From Ignavibacteria bacterium RIFOXYC2_FULL_35_21 (GTDB taxonomy: Bacteria > Bacteroidota > Ignavibacteria > Kapaibacteriales > UBA2268): a DNA stretch of 64,000 bases. Position 1 is the stretch's first letter. Each line of letters begins with the position of its first letter. The notes under the pieces are model-generated. The model was not told the origin of the DNA. It searched no databases and saw nothing but the letters and a program-made list of their open reading frames with translations. The translations under genes and the position numbers were made by a program. The stretch is taken from positions 1 through 64,000 of the forward strand of contig MHAY01000001.1 in NCBI GenBank assembly GCA_001804705.1, written 5' to 3'. This document shows, piece after piece, positions 29,940 through 37,889 of this stretch.

Positions 29940-32006
29940 TTATGGAACGAAAAACATTTTTTTCGATAATGACTGCCCTTCAAATTGAATACGGCATATA
30001 TAGACACCTGTAAATACATCAATGCCGGATTCATCCCTGCCATCCCATGAAATTGTGTGACTGCCTGCTATTTCAAAATCTGATACTAAATTCTTTACCA
30101 ACTGCCCTTGAATATCATAAATCCTGAATATAACATTTCCATCTTTTGGAATACCGTATTTAAATTCAGTATTTGAATTGAAAGGATTCGGATTGTTTTG
30201 TTCAAGTGTTAATTGAGATGGTATTTTGATTGTTATCAACTCTGATAGTGGACGACGCCAGATACTAAAACCAGTTCGCCATGTTCCAACAAATAATATT
30301 GAATCATGTAAGGTAACAGATTTTATATGTGAATATTGAGCTAAACCATCACTTACATCAGTCCAACTTGTATCATTAGATAGAAGAGAAATATCTCCAT
30401 AATTTGTTCCAATAAAGAAAATGTTATCATCATTAAACACATATGCTACTTTTGCCAAACTATTTTTAAAACCATCATCAATTTTTTTCCAGTTAGCACC
30501 ATAATTAGAAGAGTAAAATACTCCATCTCCATAGGTAGCAGCATAAAGATGAGAACCAATAGCTATTAATGAATAAACACTATATTTAGTAAATCCAATT
30601 CTTATTGAATTCCAACTTAAACCGTTGTTTGATGAATAAAATACGTAACCGCTATCTGAACCCGCATAAATATTAATTCCATTTGTAGCAAGGGATTTTA
30701 TTTTAAATTGTGTTAATCCTGTATTTACTCTATTCCAAGTTAGACCATTGTTTGTTGATTTAAAAATTCCAGTACTTGAAGTTCCTGCAAATATATTTGT
30801 TCCCTTAACAACCAAAGAAAGAATTGGATAATATAATAGTTCATTATCTAACATTTTCCAAATATTTCCATTATCCGATGATAGATATAGCCCTCTCCCG
30901 GTACCAGCCAAAATAATTGAATCTATTTCAGTAAGTGAGCTTATATATCCATCTTTAAGTCCATTATTATTTCTAATCCAACTATCACCATAATTAGAGG
31001 ATAAAAATATTCCGGAACCCTCTGTACCAGCAAATATTAAATTTCCTTTTGATAGCATAGTATTGACTTCAGCATTATACAATCCATTACTACCATCAAT
31101 CCAATTTATACCTTCATCATTTGAAATATAAATCCCATAACCACTTAAAGCAGCAAATAATTTCGAATTATAAGCCATTAATGATATAAAATATATACTG
31201 TCATTAATTAAATTCCAACTATTACCATCATCCATAGAAACAAAAATACCAGATTGAGTACCAGCAAATAATTTTGTCCCAAGGGTCGTAAATGATAAAG
31301 CATATAAATTATTTAAATTATTAAACGCTTCGCGCCAATTCTTGCCATTATTTGTTGTAATAAAGATACCATCAACTGTTCCTGCTATTAAATTAGAACC
31401 ACTTCTATAAAGTCTAAATACATGGTCTGCATTTAAGCCATTATTTACGGGACTCCAACTTATTCCATTATTAGTAGATTTATAAACACCATCATAACCA
31501 GCGCTGGCAAACAAAATAGAATCTATTAAAACAAGTGAATATACATAACATGTATCAGGTAAACCATTATTTCTAATTTCCCATGTTTTTCCGTTATTGG
31601 TTGTTATACAAATACCAACAATTTCTGTCCCAGCAAATAAAATAGAATCTTTAAATATTAAACATTTAACATCAGTTTCTTGCATTCCATGGCTTAACCA
31701 AGTCCAATTTGTTCCTTGGTTAGATGAAACAAAAACACCTATTTGAGTACCGGCAAAAATATTAGAATCACTAATAATAAGAGACTCTACCCAATATAAA
31801 TCATTCTCTACTAGTTCCCAGCTATCACCATTATTAGATGAACGAAATATGTCACCTTGTTTTGTGCCAGCATAAATAAAAGTATCATCGGCAACAAAAC
31901 ATCTAATATGTCCACCATAAGGTCCATTTGTTCGAACCCACTGGGCATTTGCAGGCTTTATCAAAAAGCAAAAGATAATAACAAGAAGAATAAGTATATG
32001 TTTCAT
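29940..32006 (-). CDS. Secreted multi-repeat propeller protein (YCF48/sortilin-like) with FlgD-like T9SS C-terminus
   Basis: Signal peptide; many SSNNGxSW/TNNGKxW repeats; SQLTLEQNNPNPFNSNTEFKYGIP...FTGVYICRIQFEGQSLSKKMFFVP. Confidence 0.85.
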   Translation of the reverse strand: MKHILILLVIIFCFLIKPANAQWVRTNGPYGGHIRCFVADDTFIYAGTKQGDIFRSSNNGDSWELVENDLYWVESLIISDSNIFAGTQIGVFVSSNQGTNWTWLSHGMQETDVKCLIFKDSILFAGTEIVGICITTNNGKTWEIRNNGLPDTCYVYSLVLIDSILFASAGYDGVYKSTNNGISWSPVNNGLNADHVFRLYRSGSNLIAGTVDGIFITTNNGKNWREAFNNLNNLYALSFTTLGTKLFAGTQSGIFVSMDDGNSWNLINDSIYFISLMAYNSKLFAALSGYGIYISNDEGINWIDGSNGLYNAEVNTMLSKGNLIFAGTEGSGIFLSSNYGDSWIRNNNGLKDGYISSLTEIDSIILAGTGRGLYLSSDNGNIWKMLDNELLYYPILSLVVKGTNIFAGTSSTGIFKSTNNGLTWNRVNTGLTQFKIKSLATNGINIYAGSDSGYVFYSSNNGLSWNSIRIGFTKYSVYSLIAIGSHLYAATYGDGVFYSSNYGANWKKIDDGFKNSLAKVAYVFNDDNIFFIGTNYGDISLLSNDTSWTDVSDGLAQYSHIKSVTLHDSILFVGTWRTGFSIWRRPLSELITIKIPSQLTLEQNNPNPFNSNTEFKYGIPKDGNVIFRIYDIQGQLVKNLVSDFEIAGSHTISWDGRDESGIDVFTGVYICRIQFEGQSLSKKMFFVP

Positions 32007-32105
32007 TTTGTGTTCTCCTTTTTGATGCTATTAGTTTTAAAGGAAATTTTTATAAAATTTTTACTTCACAACAATACAAAAATTATTACACTATTCAAAG
32101 TCATT

Positions 32106-32125
32106 GGGCAATTCGTGAATTGCCC
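32106..32125. repeat. Palindromic repeat GGGCAATTCGTGAATTGCCC downstream of rtcB
   Basis: 20 bp palindrome with one central mismatched pair, same core as 29909. Confidence 0.65.
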
Positions 32126-32133
32126 CTACATCT

Positions 32134-33573
32134 TTATCCTTTAATCACTGCTATTGGTTTTAATTTCACGATTTTTTTTGCGATCCCGGCTTTTTCTACA
32201 ACATCAACAACAGATTCAACATTTTTGTATGCCGCAGGTGCTTCCTCGGCTAATCCTTTGAGTGAACCTGTTTGTATGTTAATTCCTTTTTCGTTCAGTT
32301 CATTTTTCAATTCATCGCCTCGGATTTGTTTCCGTGCGGCTGTGCGGGACATCAGTCTGCCTGCGCCGTGGCAGGTTGAACCGAAGCTATGTACCATGCT
32401 CCCTTTTAATCCGGCAAGAACGTAAGACGAAGTTCCCATACTCCCGGGAATCAGTACGGGCTGACCAATGTTCCGATATTCAGGTGTAACTTCGGGATGA
32501 CCTGCTGGGAAAGCCCTGGTGGCACCCTTGCGATGTACGAGCACTTTTCTTTTTTCTCCCATGACTGTGTGTTCTTCGATTTTTGCAATGTTGTGAGCGA
32601 CATCATACAAGAGGCTAAGTTTTCCGGAGGATTTTCCAAAAACATTTCTCCAAGCCTCGCGGATTTCCCATGTAATAAGCTGGCGGTTTGTCCATGCGAA
32701 GTTTGCGGCGGCTGACATTGCCGCAAAATACGACTGTCCTTCGGGTGAGGATATTGGCACACAAGACAATTCACGGTCGGGTAGTGTAATTCCATACTGT
32801 GGTGCAAGAGAAATCATCTGTTTGATATAATCAGTTGCGACCTGGTGTCCCAAGCCGCGTGAGCCTGTGTGAATCTGAATCACAACCTGGTTTTCTTTTA
32901 GTCCGTAAGCACGGGCCGCTTCCTCGTCAAATATTTTTTGAACTCTGTTCACTTCTACAAAGTGGTTGCCTGCTCCCATTGTGCCAAGCTGGTCTCTCCC
33001 CCGGTCAACGGCATTTCTGGAAACAGCAGAAGCATCAGCCGAGTCGAGGCTTCCTCCAGATTCGATATACCTCAAATCGTTTTCTTCTGTATATCTTTCG
33101 CTGTCAGCCCAGTTACAGCCTTTGTTCAGGACTTTGTCCATTTCCACATTACTGAGCTGTACCCTTCCGCATTTTCCAACACCAGACGGTACATATTTAT
33201 ATATTTCCTTTGCAAGTTCATCAATCCTGTCTTTAATATCATCATAACTCAGATTTGATTTAAGCAGCCGGATTCCGCAGTTGATGTCGTATCCGATACC
33301 GCCCGGCGAGATTACACCATCGGACATATCCGTAGCGGCGACTGCACCAATCGGAAATCCATAGCCCTCGTGGGCATCGGGCATTACCATTGCATACGAG
33401 ATAATTCCCGGCAGGCTCGTTACATTTATTAACTGGACAAGTGTTCTATCCCTCATGACAAGGCTGAGCATGTCTTCGCTGGCAAAGATGCGTGCAGGTA
33501 CATTCATGAAATCTTTTGTACCCTTGGCAACTTCCCAAATCACAGGCGATATTTGATTGAAGGTTACTTCCAT
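32134..33573 (-). CDS. rtcB: RtcB-family RNA ligase
   Basis: VVMPDAHEGYGFPIGAVAATD, GGIGYDINCGIRLLKS, GAGNHFVEV, HTGSRGLGHQVATDYI, HSFGSTCHGAGRLMSRTAA. Confidence 0.96.
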   Translation of the reverse strand: MEVTFNQISPVIWEVAKGTKDFMNVPARIFASEDMLSLVMRDRTLVQLINVTSLPGIISYAMVMPDAHEGYGFPIGAVAATDMSDGVISPGGIGYDINCGIRLLKSNLSYDDIKDRIDELAKEIYKYVPSGVGKCGRVQLSNVEMDKVLNKGCNWADSERYTEENDLRYIESGGSLDSADASAVSRNAVDRGRDQLGTMGAGNHFVEVNRVQKIFDEEAARAYGLKENQVVIQIHTGSRGLGHQVATDYIKQMISLAPQYGITLPDRELSCVPISSPEGQSYFAAMSAAANFAWTNRQLITWEIREAWRNVFGKSSGKLSLLYDVAHNIAKIEEHTVMGEKRKVLVHRKGATRAFPAGHPEVTPEYRNIGQPVLIPGSMGTSSYVLAGLKGSMVHSFGSTCHGAGRLMSRTAARKQIRGDELKNELNEKGINIQTGSLKGLAEEAPAAYKNVESVVDVVEKAGIAKKIVKLKPIAVIKG

Positions 33574-33642
33574 TTTATTATTTAGATGTTACACTTAAAT
33601 TTTATTTTAAATCAATAATTTTCAATTTTCAATCAATTATGT

Positions 33643-33802
33643 AATTTTTAATGTTAAATAAGATAATGATTTTTCCGCTTTCGACCTATCTATAACCTTG
33701 AAGTCATAATTTATTTTTAATTAAATATTTTGATTTTTTTTCATTATAAATTCAATGAAAATTAAAAATTTAAAAATGAAAATTCTATTATGTTGTTTAA
33801 CA
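33643..33802 (+). promoter_or_regulatory. Bipartite conserved non-coding element, copy B
   Basis: Aligns to 21297-21413: GACCTATCTATAACCTTGAAGTCATAA and CTATTATGTTGTTTAACA, with about 45 bp extra between blocks. Confidence 0.6.
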
Positions 33803-33939
33803 AGAATTATTATCTCATTATTCTTTTTAAAGTTGTCGAAAAAATAATCTTTTTTTTGCAATTAAAATCAAAATATTTGTTGCCGATTTGTTATAAAATT
33901 TATTAACTTTGTCAAATTCAATAAAAAAATGATATATCA

Positions 33940-34833
33940 ATGTTTGAAAAAAAGAAAAAACAGCCGTCAGCAATGTTTTCTTATGAGGGATTCTCAATTT
34001 CTCTTATATGGATTGGTGTGATTGTCATTTTATCAATCTTCATTATTTTTTCTTTCGACATATTTGTTTTCCATTGGATAAGCGCCGAACAGAACAATAA
34101 ACTCGGTTCCCTCGGACAGCTTCTCGAAGGAGCAGTAGGCACTATGTGGGCTCTTGCAGGTGTTATTCTATACTATGAGGCACTGAGGTTCCAAAGAATG
34201 GAATTGAAATCTCAAAGGCACGAGCTGGAGCTGAACAGGCAGGAAGTCATCGAGCAGACCCAGCAGTTGAGGGCACAAAACCAAACACTATTTATTCAAA
34301 CATTCGAAAACACATTTTTCCAGTTAGTTTCTCTTCACAATGATATAGTTAATAATATTTCGATTGAACATTTTGATGTCGTTACCAACAGTGAACGAAG
34401 GATTACGGGAAGGCAGTGCTTTTTTCAATTTTACAACGATTTCAGATACACTTATTCAAATCATATTGATTTAGTGGGTGGTGCTTTCCCCGAAAAAGAA
34501 GATATTCTAAGTACTTTGAACGAAGCTTTCATAACTTTTTTCAACAGGTACCAGGAGATGCTTGGGCATTACCTCAGAAATGTCCATAACATTATTAAAT
34601 TTATTGATTCGAGCGATATAAAAAACAAATGGCTCTATACCAATCTTTTCCATGACCATCTTTCTAATTTTGAATTATGCCTTATTTTATACTACTGCAT
34701 TTCAGACATTGGTATTAAACTGAAACCTCTTGCCGAGAAATATTCTCTTCTTGAAAACATACCCGTTGACGAAATCATTGACATGAGGCACCGCGACTAT
34801 CTTAGCTCCACAGCCTTCAGGCCTATGAGATAA
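33940..34833 (+). CDS. Putative phage abortive infection protein (AbiC-like membrane family)
   Basis: Two TM helices, GTMWALAGVILYYEALRFQRMELKSQRHELELNRQEV...NQTLFIQTFENTFFQLVSLHNDIVNNI. Confidence 0.8.
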   Translation: MFEKKKKQPSAMFSYEGFSISLIWIGVIVILSIFIIFSFDIFVFHWISAEQNNKLGSLGQLLEGAVGTMWALAGVILYYEALRFQRMELKSQRHELELNRQEVIEQTQQLRAQNQTLFIQTFENTFFQLVSLHNDIVNNISIEHFDVVTNSERRITGRQCFFQFYNDFRYTYSNHIDLVGGAFPEKEDILSTLNEAFITFFNRYQEMLGHYLRNVHNIIKFIDSSDIKNKWLYTNLFHDHLSNFELCLILYYCISDIGIKLKPLAEKYSLLENIPVDEIIDMRHRDYLSSTAFRPMR

Positions 34834-35022
34834 CAATTTATAATTATTAAGGCTGAAGGCTGTTAGACTGTTAGGATGAATTAAATTAATATAACAATTC
34901 TATGGCGTAGTGATTAAATATCAGTAGAAGATGAATCGCTCTCCCACACTAATCAATTACGAATTACGATTTACGAATTACTAATGAAATTTTTCCTTTG
35001 CGAACTTTGCGTGAACAAAAGA

Positions 35023-35048
35023 GACCCTTCGACATGCTCAGGGTGACA
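35023..35048. repeat. CCCTTCGACA(N)GCTCAGGGTGACA-family repeat
   Basis: GACCCTTCGACATGCTCAGGGTGACA: reverse complement of 14229 copy with one mismatch; ATTACGA-type tract upstream. Confidence 0.8.
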
Positions 35049-35353
35049 TAGAGAATGGAATCCAAACCGAGTTTAGAATGACTTTCATTCGCTTTGTTTT
35101 TTACTGTTATATTATCGCAACGCGATAGCATTGTTTTGTTGATTTTTTACACCTACCCTGCCCTTCCTCAAGGAATGGAAATTAAAAATACATTTCTGCT
35201 ACTCTCATGAGGGGAATTTGATGCGGGTTATGGCTATGGATTCCGTACCAGGCACAGAATGTATAAAAAACATAATCCGTAAATTTAGCCATTAATAAAA
35301 AAATTGCAATTTGTAATTAAGAAAATCGTTGAATAGTTTAAAAGGAAAATGAA

Positions 35354-35548
35354 ATGGGAAATACAACTGAAATAAAATCACAAGTCAAAGAAGCTATGGC
35401 TGAGTTTTTCACGGAAAATAGGACTATTCTTCGTGACGCAGTCATTGATGCTATTGAAGATATTGGCCTAGAAAAAGCCATTGCTGAAGGCGACAAAAAT
35501 GATTATGTCAGCGAAGAAGAAATTCTGTCTACTCTTAACTCGATATAG
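35354..35548 (+). CDS. Putative antitoxin of RelBE/ParDE-like pair
   Basis: 64 aa, ends YVSEEEILSTLNSI, immediately upstream of RelE-like ORF. Confidence 0.6.
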   Translation: MGNTTEIKSQVKEAMAEFFTENRTILRDAVIDAIEDIGLEKAIAEGDKNDYVSEEEILSTLNSI

Positions 35549-35556
35549 AATTGTTG

Positions 35557-35829
35557 ATGAAAATCAAATTTGAAAGTTCATTCCAAAGGGACGTAAAGAA
35601 AATTCAGGATAAAAAATTATCTACACAAATTAAAAATGTAATCTCATTAGTAAAAGAAGTTCAGTCTGTTCAAGACATACCAAATTTCAGAAAAATAACC
35701 GGCTCAAGATATTATTACAGAATCAGAGTTGGTAACTACAGAATTGGATGTAAATACCAGAATAATGAATTTACTTTTATTCGCTTTCTCCACAGAAAAG
35801 ATATATACCATTATTTCCCTGAATCCTGA
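35557..35829 (+). CDS. RelE/ParE-superfamily toxin
   Basis: MKIKFESSFQRDVKKIQDKKL...FRKITGSRYYYRIRVGNYRIGCKYQNNEFTFIRFLHRKDIYHYFP. Confidence 0.85.
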   Translation: MKIKFESSFQRDVKKIQDKKLSTQIKNVISLVKEVQSVQDIPNFRKITGSRYYYRIRVGNYRIGCKYQNNEFTFIRFLHRKDIYHYFPES

Positions 35830-35866
35830 TATTTATTTTAAACTCAATAATCCCCTTGAACAACAA

Positions 35867-37366
35867 TTATTCAAAACCTGACGAAATACTATCTTCAGGA
35901 ATAGTTCTCATGCGTGTGCCTGCCGGTTTGGCATTGGATACGGAAAAAACCATTTCGCTTATGTAAGCAAAAGCATCTACCTGGTCATCGTGTGTCCCGT
36001 TTGGGAATTGCTCCAGCTCATCCTCGAAATCCATGAGCCAGGGTGCATTTTCCCTGAAATAAACAATATGGCTTTCGAGCTTTGTTGCCATTGGCAATGC
36101 TCTCGTAACTTTTTTCCCTTTTGGTTTTAATGCAACAATCGGAAATCCTTTCCTCAAAAGCATCTGCACAAGCATTATCTGGTACTGGGTGCTTTCGATA
36201 CCGAGTGATAAAGGATTCCACCTGTTGAAAATCTGCTCTACGAGTGCGGGATGGTCGGCGCCTGAAAATCTTTCGCGGATGATGTCATATATAAGCACTT
36301 CATTATCCTGAGTTACTTTGAATATAATTGCGGCAGTGAAATCGGCTGTTTCCTTGTCGCTGACTGCAAGGTCAATCGTTGAGTATGTTCTGCAATTGCT
36401 CTCACTGCAAAGTTTTTGCTCACCCTCACTTTTTTTCAGAATGCAGGTTGTTCCGTCAGTTGTAAAATACCTGAAATTTGTTTTTTTGAAAATGCCGCTA
36501 CCTTCCGGCGATGGAGACTGCTGATACAGAGCCGAGAACCAGTAAGACCCGATTGAATTTTTTATTGACTCCAGCTTTTTGAGAGGGAATCTCTTTTCCC
36601 AGAGTGCTTCGCCGGGGTTTCTGCCGAGCATGTCGTTTTCTTCTGCAATCGCAGGGAGGTTCAGTATAGTCCAGTCGTCGAACTCGGCATTGGGCTTGAA
36701 CTTTTCTGCCTCTGCCTGGCTGATAAGCCTGCCGCACAAATCATCCTGGTGCCAGCGTGTCATGATGACAACTATAATGCCATTCGGCTCGAGCCTTGTC
36801 AGTGCAGTTGATGTGAACCAGTCCCAGATGTTATCGCGTATGGTTTTTGAGTGGGCTTCTTCGTCATTTTTGATTGGGTCGTCAATGATTAGCAGGTCTG
36901 CACCTTTTCCTGTGATGGGCCCTCCCGCACCGACAGTGTTCATATTCCCTTCTGCATTGATGAACGGATAAACGGGCGACAGCTCGAAAGCGGCGGCTGA
37001 AGCGACATCGGGATTGATTTTTATTCCGAAATAATCTTCTCCGAATTCTGTAATGAGGGATTTTACCTTGCGTCCCCAGCTTACAGCAAAGCTCGCACTG
37101 TAAGATACGAGGATTACCCTGTGATTAGGGTTTCTACCGAGATACCATGCAGGGAAATATTTTGAAATCAACTCGGATTTACCATGCCTCGGCGGCATGT
37201 TCACAATCAATTTGTTTATTTTTCTTTGAGAGAGAGCCATCAGTTGTTTGTCAATCGCTTTGATATGTGCGGGATATGTCCATTTGCCGCGTGAACTGTG
37301 GTGTGCAAACCAGCCGGGTGATAAAATCCTGAAGCTGTCGAGAAATTCTAATTCTTTCTTATCCAT
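35867..37366 (-). CDS. Phage terminase large subunit
   Basis: Walker A MPPRHGKSELISK; Walker B DLLIIDDPIKNDEEA; MTRWHQDDLCGRLI; nuclease region TYSTIDLAVSDKETADFTA. Confidence 0.92.
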   Translation of the reverse strand: MDKKELEFLDSFRILSPGWFAHHSSRGKWTYPAHIKAIDKQLMALSQRKINKLIVNMPPRHGKSELISKYFPAWYLGRNPNHRVILVSYSASFAVSWGRKVKSLITEFGEDYFGIKINPDVASAAAFELSPVYPFINAEGNMNTVGAGGPITGKGADLLIIDDPIKNDEEAHSKTIRDNIWDWFTSTALTRLEPNGIIVVIMTRWHQDDLCGRLISQAEAEKFKPNAEFDDWTILNLPAIAEENDMLGRNPGEALWEKRFPLKKLESIKNSIGSYWFSALYQQSPSPEGSGIFKKTNFRYFTTDGTTCILKKSEGEQKLCSESNCRTYSTIDLAVSDKETADFTAAIIFKVTQDNEVLIYDIIRERFSGADHPALVEQIFNRWNPLSLGIESTQYQIMLVQMLLRKGFPIVALKPKGKKVTRALPMATKLESHIVYFRENAPWLMDFEDELEQFPNGTHDDQVDAFAYISEMVFSVSNAKPAGTRMRTIPEDSISSGFE

Positions 37367-37667
37367 ATTCTACTACCGTTAATAAAATAATTGCGATTTA
37401 GTGATTGGAATTGATATAAAAATAAAACGGTTTTAAAACGGTTTTTAAAAAAAATTGATAATGCAAAATGCAGAATGCAAAATGTAAGGGCAGGCATATG
37501 TGTCTGCCTATAAATAATACCACAACAATAATTGATTTTGAAAATTAGAAATAGAAAATTGAATAACAAATTAATCCGGGAGGGATTACAAATTTGTTAC
37601 ATGATATTTACCGCTCCCACACATATTTAACCCAGATTATTCAATAGAAATTGATATGGTATAATTT

Positions 37668-37701
37668 AATGTCATGCTGAGCGAAGTCGAAGCATGACAT
37701 T
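37668..37701. repeat. Inverted repeat AATGTCATGCT-N12-AGCATGACATT
   Basis: Perfect 11 bp arms; loop gagcgaagtcga related to the TGTCGAAG repeat family. Confidence 0.8.
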
Positions 37702-37889
37702 ATTAAGATTATTTTTCATTTTTAATGAATAATTTGGGTTTAAAGGATGGTGTATGAATATTGTGTCTTTTATAATTCCTTATTATTATTAAATTTAGGG
37801 CATTTTCTAATACCTCAATAGTCTAAAATATATGTTAATTATATGTAATTTCTAACTCTATAATATTCAACAAGAAAACTCTAATTCAT

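Noticed and set aside
32497-33258. Several plus-strand ORFs opposite rtcB
   Set aside because: Antisense shadow ORFs of a well-supported rtcB gene.
35060-35330. Possible insertion-sequence remnant (aggaatggaaattaaaaatac..., tatcgcaacgcgata)
   Set aside because: Has short palindromes and repeat-like debris but no translatable transposase fragment that I recognise and no clear terminal inverted repeats.
36579-36971. 130 aa plus-strand ORF opposite the terminase
   Set aside because: Mirror-frame ORF of the terminase coding strand, no family features.
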